Shown here in pieces: positions 16,538-25,427 of a DNA stretch of 64,000 nt (position 1 is the first letter of the stretch; the number at the start of each line of letters is the position of its first letter). The notes below the pieces were generated by a model. It was not told the origin of the DNA and made no database searches. It saw nothing but the letters and a program-made list of their open reading frames with translations. Source of the stretch: DATJHM01 sp035493895 (GTDB taxonomy: Bacteria; Chloroflexota; Ktedonobacteria; Ktedonobacterales; Ktedonobacteraceae); contig DATJHM010000106.1 in NCBI GenBank assembly GCA_035493895.1, positions 103,270-167,269 of the forward strand, given 5' to 3'. A program made the translations under genes and the position numbers.

Positions 16538-17860
16538 CTATCCCAGCAATGCGTACGGATCTTGCAGCAGGCGTTTCACTTCCTGTAAGAACCGTGCGAC
16601 CGTTGCGCCGTAGAGAATACGGTGGTCAGCGGACAGGGTCGTGGGCATAATATCGCGAATCACCGGTTGGCCGTCTATCGGCACGAATGTCTTGCGCGTC
16701 GAAGCGACTGCCAGAATGGCTGCCTCGGGCGGATTAATGATTGCGCTAAAATCGGTCACGTCCATCATTCCCAGGTTGGAGACGGAGAACGTGCCACCAG
16801 TGTAATCGTTCGGACCGAGCTTGTTGTTGCGTGCCTTCTCGATCAGCGCTTTTGCCTCTTTCGCAATCGTGCGCACGCCCTTGATATTTGCATCGCGGAT
16901 CACCGGAACAATCAGCCCATTCGGCACATCCACGGCAATACCGATGTTGACATGCGCATGCCGGATGATCTGATTCTCTTTCCAGGAGCTATTCACTTCC
17001 GGGAATTTCTCCAGAGCCAGAGCGCATGCTTTTACGATCAGGTCATTCACGCTGATTTTGACCCCGCCCTCGCCTGCGCTGGCATTGAGTGCCTGACGCA
17101 TTGCCAGGACTGCGGTCATATCGATCTCATTGCGCACATAGAAATGTGGAACCGTTGTTTTGGACTCGGTCAGGCGGCGTGCCACGGTTTTCTGCATCTG
17201 CGATGGATTGATGACCTCGTCATCGGGTGCGTACGACACGCCTGATGCGGTTGGTACCGGCTGAGGCTGGGGCTCTGGCGCTATCTGTACTGTGGCAGCA
17301 GTAGCAGTAGGCGCGGCCTGGATATGACTGGCCAGATCGTCGCGCACAATTCGCCCTCCGGGGCCCGAGCCTTGTATCTGGCGCAGATCGATATTATGCT
17401 CTTCCGCTATCCGGCGTGCCAGTGGAGAGGCTTTGATGCGCGCTCCGTTTTGTCCCTGCATACCAGCAGTGCTGAAACTCTCGCCCTGCGTTACCAGCGG
17501 CTGGAAACTATTGTTCATAGGAGTGGAACCGCTTGTCGCAGCTGAAGCCTGAGAGGTCGTTGCCTGCGCCTGGGCCGATGCTGATTTCGTCTGCACCGAC
17601 GAGGCCGATTGCTGGGCGCTCCCCTGGCCAGAACCGATCAAAGCTATTGGCTGCCCGATAGGGGCCGTCTCTCCCTCTTTGACCAGAATCTGCTCCAGTA
17701 TGCCGGTATCGTAGGACTCGATCTCCATATTAGCCTTGTCGGTCTCAACCTCAGCCAGGATGTCGCCCCGCTTTACAGCATCACCAGACTTTTTTAACCA
17801 GCGGGTAATTGTTCCTTCCTGCATAGTATCGCTAAGACGCGGCATGGTTACTTCAGGCAT
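16538..17860 (-). CDS. pdhC: Pyruvate dehydrogenase E2, dihydrolipoyl acetyltransferase
   Basis: Core of the pyruvate dehydrogenase complex; transfers acetyl groups from lipoamide to CoA. Lipoyl domain about 1-76 with the lipoyl Lys in VETDKANMEIES. Ala/Ser/Gln-rich linker. Peripheral subunit-binding domain ASPLARRIAEEHNIDLRQIQ. Catalytic domain from about 215, ending SADHRILYGATVARFLQEV. The active-site box is HRxxYG and not HRxxDG, as known in plastid E2. The start MPEVTMPRL has AAGGAG upstream and overlaps the E1beta stop by eight bases, so translational coupling is likely. Length 440. Confidence 0.94.
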   Translation of the reverse strand: MPEVTMPRLSDTMQEGTITRWLKKSGDAVKRGDILAEVETDKANMEIESYDTGILEQILVKEGETAPIGQPIALIGSGQGSAQQSASSVQTKSASAQAQATTSQASAATSGSTPMNNSFQPLVTQGESFSTAGMQGQNGARIKASPLARRIAEEHNIDLRQIQGSGPGGRIVRDDLASHIQAAPTATAATVQIAPEPQPQPVPTASGVSYAPDDEVINPSQMQKTVARRLTESKTTVPHFYVRNEIDMTAVLAMRQALNASAGEGGVKISVNDLIVKACALALEKFPEVNSSWKENQIIRHAHVNIGIAVDVPNGLIVPVIRDANIKGVRTIAKEAKALIEKARNNKLGPNDYTGGTFSVSNLGMMDVTDFSAIINPPEAAILAVASTRKTFVPIDGQPVIRDIMPTTLSADHRILYGATVARFLQEVKRLLQDPYALLG

Positions 17861-18854
17861 GACTAAAGCTCCTTCGACGGGGGGCAATCTCATTGATTGC
17901 ATCGGTTAACTGTTTGGCTCCTGTAAGGGCAGCCAGCTCTAAGGGTTTCGAATAGGGCAATGGCACTTCAACACTGGCTACGCGCTTGACCGGGGCATCA
18001 AGATAATCGAAGGCTTCTTCCTGAATGGTCGCTGCTATCTCTGCGCCCACGCCGTAAGAACGCCAGTCTTCTTCGAAAATGATTGCGCGATTCGTCTTTT
18101 TTACGGAATTGATAATGGTCTCGCTATCCAGCGGACGCAGTGAGCGCATATCGATGACTTCGGCGCTGATCCCGCTCTCACGCTCGACGCGCTGTGCTAC
18201 ATCCAGCGCGATAGAGGCCATGCGCGAGTAACTGATGATGGTGACGTCAGAGCCCTCTTTGGTCACTTTTGCTTTCCCAAAGGGAATGGTGTACTCTCCG
18301 TCTGGCACCTCGCCTTTAGTATTATACAAGGCCAGGTTCTCCAGGAAGATGACCGGGTTGTTGTCTCGAATTGCTGTTCGTAGCAGCCCTTTTGCATCCG
18401 CAGGCGTCGAAGGGGCAACGACTTTCAGTCCGGGAACGTGTGCGAACCAGACCTCCAGGTTTTGCGAGTGCGTCGCGGAAAGCTGCTGACCGCCGCCGCC
18501 TGGAGTGCGGATCACCATGGGAATCGGAGACTGGCCACCAAACATATAGTAGATTTTCGCCGCATGATTTACGATCTCGTCCATTGCCAGAATGATAAAG
18601 TTGATGGTCATAATCTCGACAACTGGACGGAGGCCCAGCATCGCAGCGCCCACTGCCATGCCAACGAAGCCGTTCTCGGCGATTGGCGTATCGACTACGC
18701 GTTTGGAGCCAAACTCTTTCAAGAGACCGGCTGTGATCTTGTAAGACCCCTCAAAATTGCCGATCTCTTCCCCCAGTAAGAAAACATTCTCGTCGCGCAA
18801 CAATTCTTCACGGAGTGTATCGTGGAGCGCTTGCCGAAATGTGATCTCGGCCAT
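17853..18854 (-). CDS. pdhB: Pyruvate dehydrogenase E1 component, beta subunit
   Basis: With E1alpha forms the ThDP-dependent decarboxylase of the complex. Length 333. Family segments: FLLGEEIGNFEGSYKITAGL, ENGFVGMAVGAAMLGLRPVV, VIRTPGGGGQQLSATHSQNL, and the C-terminal transketolase domain with EVIDMRSLRPLDSETIINSV. The ATG comes two bases after the E1alpha stop, and its GGGAG lies in the end of the E1alpha gene. The middle gene of a three-gene operon. 2-Oxoisovalerate dehydrogenase is the main alternative, but the operon reads best as pyruvate-type. Confidence 0.94.
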   Translation of the reverse strand: MAEITFRQALHDTLREELLRDENVFLLGEEIGNFEGSYKITAGLLKEFGSKRVVDTPIAENGFVGMAVGAAMLGLRPVVEIMTINFIILAMDEIVNHAAKIYYMFGGQSPIPMVIRTPGGGGQQLSATHSQNLEVWFAHVPGLKVVAPSTPADAKGLLRTAIRDNNPVIFLENLALYNTKGEVPDGEYTIPFGKAKVTKEGSDVTIISYSRMASIALDVAQRVERESGISAEVIDMRSLRPLDSETIINSVKKTNRAIIFEEDWRSYGVGAEIAATIQEEAFDYLDAPVKRVASVEVPLPYSKPLELAALTGAKQLTDAINEIAPRRRSFSHA

Positions 18855-18856
18855 GG

Positions 18857-19915
18857 CTATTTTTCTCCCTTCAATGCATCGTCAGATGCGTACACGAAGT
18901 CATAGAGTCCCTCAACAGATGGGAATGGACTCTCCTCTGCAAACTGCACAGCTTCGTCAACCTCGTGCTGCGCTCGGGCATCAATCTCTGCGATTGCTTG
19001 CGCGTCGAGAAGGCCTACTTCGCTCAGCCTTTTAGCAAAGCTTGCAACCGGGTCCTGCTCAGAACGACCGCGTTCAACCTCTTCGCGATCTCGATAGCGA
19101 TCGGGATCAACTACGGAATGTCCGCGGAAGCGATAGCTTACTGCCTCTATCAGGCTTGGTTCGTGCTGCTCTCGGGCCAGCGTTACAGCCCGTTTCATGG
19201 CATCGCGTACCGCCAGGACGTCGGTTCCGTCTACACGCTCGCCGTACATGTCAAATGCGCGTGCTTTGCGGTACAGCTCGGGAACTGCCGATCCCTGCTC
19301 GGTGCGCAGGCCCATGCCATAGCCATTATTCACAACGAAGAAAATAATAGGGAGATGATAAATCTTTGCAAGGTTGAGTGATTCATAGAAGGGACCACCA
19401 TTGGTGGTACCATCTCCCATCTGACAGGCGACCACTTCATTGCTACCACGATAATTAACCGCAAACGCAGCGCCGGTTGCGAGTGGAAGCTGACCACCGA
19501 CAATACCATAACCACCCATCAGGCGATGTTCTACGCTGAAGAGGTGCATGGAGCCGCCGCGACCTCGAGAGCAGCCAGTCTCTTTCCCGAAAAGCTCAGC
19601 CATCACTGACGGCGTGGAAATGCCGCGACCCAGGGCGTAGCCATGCTCACGATAGTTCGTATAGACGTAGTCTTGTGGTTCAAGCGCGGCGCAGAAGCCT
19701 GCTACGGTTGCTTCTTCGCCCAGATTGAGGTGGCAGTAACCGCCGATACGTGCCTTATTATACATCTCTCCTGATTTTTCTTCGAAGTGGCGGATAAGAA
19801 CCATTTGATAGTAATAATGCAGCAAGGTATCCCGGTCTTCATTCGCGGGGAGCGTGGCAACGCCTGGCGTACTCTTCGCTTGCAAATCGCGTGCCTTTTG
19901 CTGGTCCGTATTCAT
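18857..19915 (-). CDS. pdhA: Pyruvate dehydrogenase E1 component, alpha subunit
   Basis: Binds ThDP and decarboxylates pyruvate. Length 352. The ThDP motif runs from ACQMGDGTTNGGPFYESLN to VVNNGYGMG. The phosphorylation-loop equivalent is YRFRGHSVVDPDRYRDREE. The N-terminus has LIRHFEEKSGEMYNKARIGG, followed by HLNLGEEATVAGF. First gene of E1alpha-E1beta-E2; no E3 (dihydrolipoamide dehydrogenase) gene lies nearby, so it must be encoded elsewhere. Start ATG; the nearest AAAGGA is 12 bases away, so initiation may be modest. Confidence 0.94.
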   Translation of the reverse strand: MNTDQQKARDLQAKSTPGVATLPANEDRDTLLHYYYQMVLIRHFEEKSGEMYNKARIGGYCHLNLGEEATVAGFCAALEPQDYVYTNYREHGYALGRGISTPSVMAELFGKETGCSRGRGGSMHLFSVEHRLMGGYGIVGGQLPLATGAAFAVNYRGSNEVVACQMGDGTTNGGPFYESLNLAKIYHLPIIFFVVNNGYGMGLRTEQGSAVPELYRKARAFDMYGERVDGTDVLAVRDAMKRAVTLAREQHEPSLIEAVSYRFRGHSVVDPDRYRDREEVERGRSEQDPVASFAKRLSEVGLLDAQAIAEIDARAQHEVDEAVQFAEESPFPSVEGLYDFVYASDDALKGEK

Positions 19916-20717
19916 GACGTCTCAAGATCCTTTCTTACTCAGTGTTGAGCAAGTCACAAGTGTTTCGAATATATATTTCTGTTAGAGACGAGAAATAGCG
20001 CGTGCTTTTGCCTGTTTCCTGTCTACCCCTTTTGCTTTCACTGAAAAAGGAAGGGTCCTGGCAGAGCACTACGAGGCTCACTCCTACGCCTACAGGCCTC
20101 ACATCCTCGAGCTGATATATGGCTCTATAGTTTCGCAATGCATTGTATCACTCATTGCCATACTGGCAAATGTTAGAATGACCTCTCAATTCTCAATCGG
20201 ATTGTATGTTTGTACCAACGCTGTTGGCTACTGCATCCTTACTTGCCATAATTCGGCAGTAGTAGCGCTCTGTTTGATCGACACCCTGGTGGCGGCTTTG
20301 TCTCCTTCTGACAGATGTGAATTGATAACGGCATGCGCTTTGTTCCCTCTGAGGAGCCTATAATGTGAATAGATAAGGGCTACGACGATAGGTATTCCTT
20401 GAGCAGACTGCCCTCTCTATGCTGGCAGCCTCTCAGGGCGACAAAAAAGCTTCCATGGTGTCCGGTCGGTGTTGCGGTTGAAATTTGCTCTGTCAGGAGC
20501 AATGCCTCAAATCATAAAATTTCGAATATTTTATCTGGGCCCACCATATTTCGTCATCACTCCCTTATCATATCATAGCAAACAGTACGTTTCTACTGGT
20601 ATGCACTGGTACTCCTGGCAGCGTAGAAAAACTGCAAAATTATGAGTTATTGCATGCTTCTCTCTGGTCTGATGCTGCTTTCTGCTATACTAAAAAGAAA
20701 AAGTTGGAGTACATCTT
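19916..20717. other. Long gap between divergent pdhA and GH95 gene
   Basis: About 800 bases without a convincing gene; the short open frames have no ribosome sites. A TATACT at about 20686, near the GH95 start, may be a -10. A palindrome CAATGCATTG lies near 20137. No riboswitch family could be matched by eye. Confidence 0.5.
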
Positions 20718-23090
20718 ATGGCATGGACACCCTCTTCTCAGTTTCGCAGTATTTCTCCTGCTCACGACTGGGAACATGCTTTGATCAGTGGCAATGGCTC
20801 CCTTGGCGCATTGGTTTTCGCTCATCCTACACACGAAACGATTACGCTGAGTCACGAGCGCCTTTTTATGCCTCTCTTTCGCCCGTTGCCCGCTGTCAAC
20901 ACCGCTTCCTCTCTTCCCGAACTACGTTCTCTCCTTCTCTCCGGCCAGTATCAAGCTGCCGCTGATAAGGTGATCCAGCTTGCTAAGACGGAAGGCTACG
21001 AAGCATGGCATTGGCCCGATCCTCTGGTGCCTGCCTTCGATCTTCGCCTGACTACCCGTACTGGCCCTGAAATCTCGGACTATGCCCGTGGGACCGACTT
21101 CAGCACTGGCGTTGTGCAGGTGAGCTGGCTGGATGATGATCAGGCTCTCTGGAAACGCCGTCTCTTTGTCTCGCGTGCTGACGATGTTGCCGTCCTTTCT
21201 CTACAAGCCCCCGCTGGTCATATGCTCGATTGCACCTTGACCCTGGCGACCACTGGTTTCAGTGGTGAACGCGAAAAGCAGGTCTTTTCTGATGGTGTAG
21301 AGCGTGTCGAGATCAATGCAGAGGGCGATTCCCTCAGCTATCGCAGTCGCTTCCGCCGCCGCTGGCCTGGTAGCCTGCGTGGCTGCGATGGCCTTGTGAG
21401 AATCTGTGCTCCACAGGGCTCACTCAGCACCAGCGAGAATTCAGTGATGGTACACGGCACGTCCGAAATTCTCGTCCTGATCGGCCTGACGCTTTGCTAT
21501 GACGATGATGACGCGTCGCCACTCAGCACGTTACGCCAGCGTTTGCAGGCGCTGCCAGCCAGTTTTGACCAGTTGCTGGGACGCCACGTTACTCTGCATG
21601 CTCCATTCTTCAACCGGGCCTCTCTGAATCTTGGCTCCCATGAGAACAACGATCAATCCAGCGAAACGTTACTTGCAACTGCCCTGCAAAATCCGAGTGA
21701 TGCTCCTCCTGCTCTTTTTGAAAAACTTTTTAGCGCCGGACGCTATGCGATCCTTTCCAGTTGTGGTCAACTTCCTCCCACTCTACAAGGTATCTGGGCG
21801 GGCTCCTGGACGCCAGCCTGGTCTGGCGATTTCATTCACAATGGCAATCTGCCTATCGCTATTTCCAGTCTTTTGCCTGCCAGTACTCCTGAATTGATGC
21901 ATTCCTATTTCGACTATCTGGAGTCGTTCATGGATGATTTCCGTGAGAATGCTCGCCGTCTCTACAATTGTCGCGGCATCTATTTGCCGACTTATACCGC
22001 CACGCATGGAAAGCAGAACCATTTCCACCAGCACTGGTGCCACACGTTCTGGACTGCTGCAATTGCCTGGGCCGCGCACTACTATTACGATTACTGGCAA
22101 TATACCGGCGATCGCACGTTTCTCGCCCAACGAGCTCTCCCTTTTATGGAAGAAGCCATGGCGTTCTACGAGGATTTTCTTATCTCGGGCGATGATGGTA
22201 AACTTCTCTTTCTCCCTTCTACTTCGCCTGAAAACAGCCCGGCTAACACTGGCTCACAGGCGTCTATCAACGCAACTATGGATGTCGCTCTTGTCAAAGA
22301 ACTGGTTCGCCATACTATTACTGCCAGCCAGTTTCTGGAGGTGAATGGCGAAAAAATCCCTGCCTGGGAGTCTCTGCTACAGCGTCTTCCTGCCTACCGC
22401 ATTAATGACAGAGGAGAACTGGCCGAGTGGCTCTGGCCCGATTTGCAGGACAATCATGCGCATCGCCATCCTTCCCATCTCTACTCTCTCTTCTATGAGT
22501 GTGATCCCGATATTGAGCACGATCAACGTTTACAAGAGGCTGCTCGCGCCGTCATTGAGGCTCGTCTTGTCTGGTGGCGTGGCGAGGATATTGCGCAGCA
22601 CGATATGGCTTTTGGTCTGGTCATGCTCGGTCTCGCCGCTACACACCTGCGTATGACTGAGACGGCATATGAGATTGCGAGCTGGCTGGCGACCCGTTAC
22701 TGGCGCTCATCTCTGGTATCGACCCATAACCATGGCTCAATCTTCAATGTCGATCTTTCGGGAGGATTCCCGGCACTGCTTATCGAGATGCTTGTGCAAT
22801 CCCACGTTGGCTCCATCGAACTGTTACCTGTACTCCCGGTTCAATGGAGCTATGGTAGCCTGAAGGGCGTAACCTGTCGCGGAGCGATCACCCTTGATCT
22901 CTCCTGGCAGCCGCAGCACATCCAGCTCACTTTACACACGAATCATACGCAACACATTACACTCCTCTTCCAATCTGATATTGTGGCTGTAAATGCCCAA
23001 ACAGAGATCACCTTTCAATGCTCAGGAAAGCAAGTTTCTCTAACACTCCCTGAGCACCAGACAATCACATTGGAGGTGAATGTCGCGTAG
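20718..23090 (+). CDS. Glycoside hydrolase family 95-like protein (alpha-L-fucosidase/galactosidase type)
   Basis: Probable exo-glycosidase of the (alpha/alpha)6-barrel GH95 group, 790 residues, with no signal peptide and so probably cytoplasmic. The N-terminal domain has WEHALISGNGSLGALVF. The catalytic barrel has LPPTLQGIWAGSWTPAWSGD followed by FIHNGNLPIA, keeping the N-x-N pair. GELAEWLWPDLQD supplies the acid Glu, HRHPSHLYSLF follows, and FNVDLSGGFPALLIEMLVQ has the conserved Asp. The C-terminal beta domain starts near VGSIELLPVLP. GH95 works on alpha-1,2-fucosides or alpha-L-galactosides; which applies is not decided by sequence. GGAG nine bases before the ATG. Confidence 0.88.
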   Translation: MAWTPSSQFRSISPAHDWEHALISGNGSLGALVFAHPTHETITLSHERLFMPLFRPLPAVNTASSLPELRSLLLSGQYQAAADKVIQLAKTEGYEAWHWPDPLVPAFDLRLTTRTGPEISDYARGTDFSTGVVQVSWLDDDQALWKRRLFVSRADDVAVLSLQAPAGHMLDCTLTLATTGFSGEREKQVFSDGVERVEINAEGDSLSYRSRFRRRWPGSLRGCDGLVRICAPQGSLSTSENSVMVHGTSEILVLIGLTLCYDDDDASPLSTLRQRLQALPASFDQLLGRHVTLHAPFFNRASLNLGSHENNDQSSETLLATALQNPSDAPPALFEKLFSAGRYAILSSCGQLPPTLQGIWAGSWTPAWSGDFIHNGNLPIAISSLLPASTPELMHSYFDYLESFMDDFRENARRLYNCRGIYLPTYTATHGKQNHFHQHWCHTFWTAAIAWAAHYYYDYWQYTGDRTFLAQRALPFMEEAMAFYEDFLISGDDGKLLFLPSTSPENSPANTGSQASINATMDVALVKELVRHTITASQFLEVNGEKIPAWESLLQRLPAYRINDRGELAEWLWPDLQDNHAHRHPSHLYSLFYECDPDIEHDQRLQEAARAVIEARLVWWRGEDIAQHDMAFGLVMLGLAATHLRMTETAYEIASWLATRYWRSSLVSTHNHGSIFNVDLSGGFPALLIEMLVQSHVGSIELLPVLPVQWSYGSLKGVTCRGAITLDLSWQPQHIQLTLHTNHTQHITLLFQSDIVAVNAQTEITFQCSGKQVSLTLPEHQTITLEVNVA

Positions 23091-23133
23091 ATAAGCTTGT
23101 ATCCGGTGCCCATCGCCCCCATCCTTGCAAAGT

Positions 23134-23147
23134 CGCCGCTTGTCTGC
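23134..23147 (+). repeat. Dispersed CGCxGCTTGTCTGC element, copy 1
   Basis: CGCCGCTTGTCTGC is a diverged copy of an element seen three more times in this window (near 50.04, 52.60 and 55.54 kb), always outside genes. Confidence 0.45.
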
Positions 23148-23189
23148 AATGTCACGTAGAGAAGGAGAATCTCCGATCAATTTCGTCGC

Positions 23190-23400
23190 ATCCGGTCAAA
23201 CGTCGCACCCGTTGGCACCGTTCCCCAGGCCAGTAGGGACGCCATGGAGGCACGGAATGGCGTCCGCGAACTCGCGCGATCCCGCTGGCTCCGCAGACGT
23301 AGCGTTGCGCCCCTTCCACGGTTTCGCTTGCCACAGAAATGTGTGCCATGACCTTTGACGGCGTCCCACTGGTCTCTCAAGCTTCATGGTGTCTTTTCTC
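23190..23400. repeat. Intergenic repeat related to the 50.1-50.4 kb inverted repeat
   Basis: Contains GAACTCGCGCGATCCCGCTG followed by GCTCCGCAGACG, plus CCCAGGCCAGTAG. Near-identical blocks form the arms of the inverted repeat at 50.1-50.4 kb. It has no coding capacity of its own that could be supported. Probably a decayed member of the same mobile or structured repeat family. Confidence 0.5.
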
Positions 23401-23547
23401 CCACCAGGAACATGCGCTCGAGAAGCTTCTAGAAAGGCGAGATGGCCGGTATTCGCCATGGCGTCCCTACTGAGAAACGATGCAGCGAAGGTGGTCAGAG
23501 CACGACGGGATTGATGGGTGATTCGCCTTATTTCCGTGACATTGCGG

Positions 23548-24016
23548 CTTTTGTGATGCGCTCCAAGAATTCTACGAAAAGGCTACACATCCTGCACAAA
23601 GGCGGATGTGATGAGAATCTTGATGCTACACGGATGCGACATTGCCTCGCTATTAAGGCTACACTGCTTCTTTCTCAGACGACATCGTTGTCGTGAGAGA
23701 TACGATAGAGGGCAATCTGGATCTTTTGTGACGCGCTCCAAGAATTCTACGAAAAAGCTACACATCCTGCACAAATGCGGATATTATGGGAATCTTGACC
23801 CTACACACAAACTATACAAGTGCGACACTGCCCCTCATCGGGCTAAACAGCGTGCGAACGCGCTACAAGATTTTTACGCTACGAGCATTTTTACGAAAAA
23901 GCTACATATCCTACACAAACGCGGATATCATGGGAATCTTGACCCTACACAGATGCGACACTGCCCCTCTATTAAAGCTACACTGCTCTCTATCAGGCGA
24001 CCTCGTTGTCGTAAGA
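23548..24016 (+). repeat. Three diverged tandem copies of a ~145-175 bp repeat
   Basis: Each copy has TCTACGAAAAAGCTACACAT, then CCTGCACAAA-GCGGAT, GGGAATCTTGACCCTACAC, GATGCGACACTGCC and a final CTCGTTGTCGT. Corresponding TAC-GAAAA points are at about 23573, 23748 and 23892, giving steps of 175 and 144 bases. The open frames across it switch frame between copies, which argues against coding. Function unknown. Confidence 0.7.
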
Positions 24017-24108
24017 ATGGAAAGAGAGGCATTTCTGTTTCTACTTATTGTATTCGGCAGATGGTGAGATTTCTGAAGGGCCGATACGAGATGTGTTCCT
24101 TATCTCTA

Positions 24109-24699
24109 TTATGTGCATATGGTTTCAGTTTCAAGAGGATCAGCCAGCCACACATCACTTCCCAGACGTTCCAACTCCTGGCTGATCATATGAGCATGAT
24201 TGTCATTCACTAACATAAGTAGATCGCGAGAGTTCGGTTCCACGATCTCGGTTCTTTTCCCTTCCTCGACAATATACCAGGCCATGATCGTGGGCATATC
24301 GGGCGCAAAGAAGATATCACGTAGCGGATCAAATGTGGTCGTATCCACACGGCGCTGTTTTTTACAATAATATAGCAGTTGTAATGCCAGAGAACGAGCG
24401 TGACGATCTTCTTCTGTAAGGAGCTGGAGATGCATCTGCTCCTGTAAGAGCGCGCTGACCTTCTGCTTATGCCAGAGATAGAATAAATTTCGGCGGCGTG
24501 AGCTGGTGAGCAGGCATAATCCTTGCTCATGCGCTCGCATCGTCGGCATATATTGATGATGTTCGGTATCGAAGGTGCGCAATCCCAATTTTTCAAGGTA
24601 GAAGGTCATCTCTCTCGAGGTCTGCCCAAAAATGATGCTCAGTTCGGCCAGTGTAAGCCAGATCTGGGGAAATCTCTGCTGGATATCGGCACTATTCAT
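24109..24699 (-). CDS. Hypothetical protein (196 aa) with HTH-like N-terminus
   Basis: Family not recognised. The N-terminus (WLTLAELSIIFGQTSREMTF) has the spacing of a helix-turn-helix, which would suit a DNA-binding protein; this is a weak inference. The middle is helical (EDRHARSLALQLLYYCKKQ) and followed by DPLRDIFFAPDMPTIMAWYI. No membrane segment or signal. ATG with AAAGGACATAAC upstream. Divergent from the AspRS T-box unit; its 3' end borders the repeat region. Confidence 0.65.
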   Translation of the reverse strand: MNSADIQQRFPQIWLTLAELSIIFGQTSREMTFYLEKLGLRTFDTEHHQYMPTMRAHEQGLCLLTSSRRRNLFYLWHKQKVSALLQEQMHLQLLTEEDRHARSLALQLLYYCKKQRRVDTTTFDPLRDIFFAPDMPTIMAWYIVEEGKRTEIVEPNSRDLLMLVNDNHAHMISQELERLGSDVWLADPLETETICT

Positions 24700-24836
24700 G
24701 TTATGTCCTTTCCCTGAAGCTACAAATGCGGGAGGAAAACGTTTCTTCCCTCTCTACTTTTGTAATACTGAAGATAGAGCCAAAAGCGGAAATTTTTTTT
24801 GGGCATTTTGTATTTTGTTTTGTTCTATGATGAGGA

Positions 24837-24865
24837 TTGACTTGCCTGCGTTTCTATGTTACAGT
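24837..24865 (+). promoter_or_regulatory. Promoter of the T-box/AspRS transcript
   Basis: TTGACT, 17-base spacer, TACAGT. The start would fall about 15 bases before the first stem of the T-box. Confidence 0.55.
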
Positions 24866-24885
24866 GGGAATGTAAATAAAAATGA

Positions 24886-25205
24886 AGCTGTGAATGGGAC
24901 AGGTTGAGACGATGTGTCTGGCCCTCAGAGAGCAATGTCGGTGGCTGAGAGCATTGCGGCTAACCCTTCTCAATGACACCCATGAGCTAAACAGTGAACC
25001 GGTGCTCGCACCGCTGTAGCTGCTTTTCGGTTGGCAACCGTTATTGTGCCACGATGCGCTTGATGTGTGTCTTGTTCACGAGAAGTTGCATCGACTGAGA
25101 TCCCTGATGAATAGATAGCAGGGATGAATGGTGGTGGTACCACGATGGCTGCGACATAATCGCCCTCGTCCTCCTGATGTAAGAGGATGGAGGGTTTTTT
25201 TATTT
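24886..25205 (+). ncRNA. T-box riboswitch upstream of AspRS
   Basis: Transcription attenuator that reads uncharged tRNA. Nested stem I can be drawn: AGCT/AGCT and ATGGG/CCCAT (base, with GTGA kink), TTGAGA/TCTCAA, TGGCC/GGCTA, CAGAGAG, then GCAATG/CATTGC with loop TCGGTGGCTGAGAG. The T-box motif TGGTGGTACCACG is at 25132-25144, just before the terminator. The 3' side of the lower internal loop reads AATGACA (24972-24978), holding an Asn codon (AAT) directly followed by an Asp codon (GAC) and the usual A. A second Asn codon AAC lies in the next loop up (24962-24964). Confidence 0.9.
25163..25201 (+). terminator. T-box terminator
   Basis: CCCTC-G-TCCTC pairs with GAGGA-TG-GAGGG, followed by seven T. 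Its 5' arm would be captured by the T-box antiterminator when uncharged tRNA binds. Confidence 0.9.
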
Positions 25206-25385
25206 GTCTGCTTTTTGCATGAGAAGTAAGCATGAGAAGGAGCAAAGGTCTTATGGACGACGACGATGATCCAGGGGAAGACGCTCTCTGCCCGTTTTTC
25301 TGCTAATGGGGCTTGCCGGAGTGTTCTTCCTCGTTCAAGTATAACTTTCTGGTAAGCCCCATAGTTTTCCATTTATAAATAAGGA

Positions 25386-25411
25386 CTACAGGTAGTACTG
25401 ACGACCTGTAG
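25386..25411 (+). other. Hairpin next to the AspRS ribosome site
   Basis: CTACAGGT pairs perfectly with ACCTGTAG (8 bp, 10-base loop), two bases before TAGGAGG. A further 12-bp imperfect stem (ATGGGGCTT/AAGCCCCAT) lies at about 25304-25362. Both could affect ribosome access. Confidence 0.5.
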
Positions 25412-25427
25412 ATAGGAGGACTTTGCC

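Noticed and set aside
16538..17860. HRxxYG instead of HRxxDG in E2 as an inactivating change
   Set aside because: The same substitution occurs in functional plastid-type E2 proteins.
20178..20363. 61-codon open frame between pdhA and the GH95 gene
   Set aside because: No ribosome site and no protein-like composition.
20430..20520. Riboswitch upstream of pdhA (a CTGAGAGGCTG block on the minus strand recalls the TPP element)
   Set aside because: Other conserved TPP-riboswitch blocks are missing, and it lies over 500 bases from pdhA.
23608..24213. 201-codon open frame across the tandem repeats
   Set aside because: Repeat copies change frame and the 3' end runs into the opposite-strand gene; no ribosome site.
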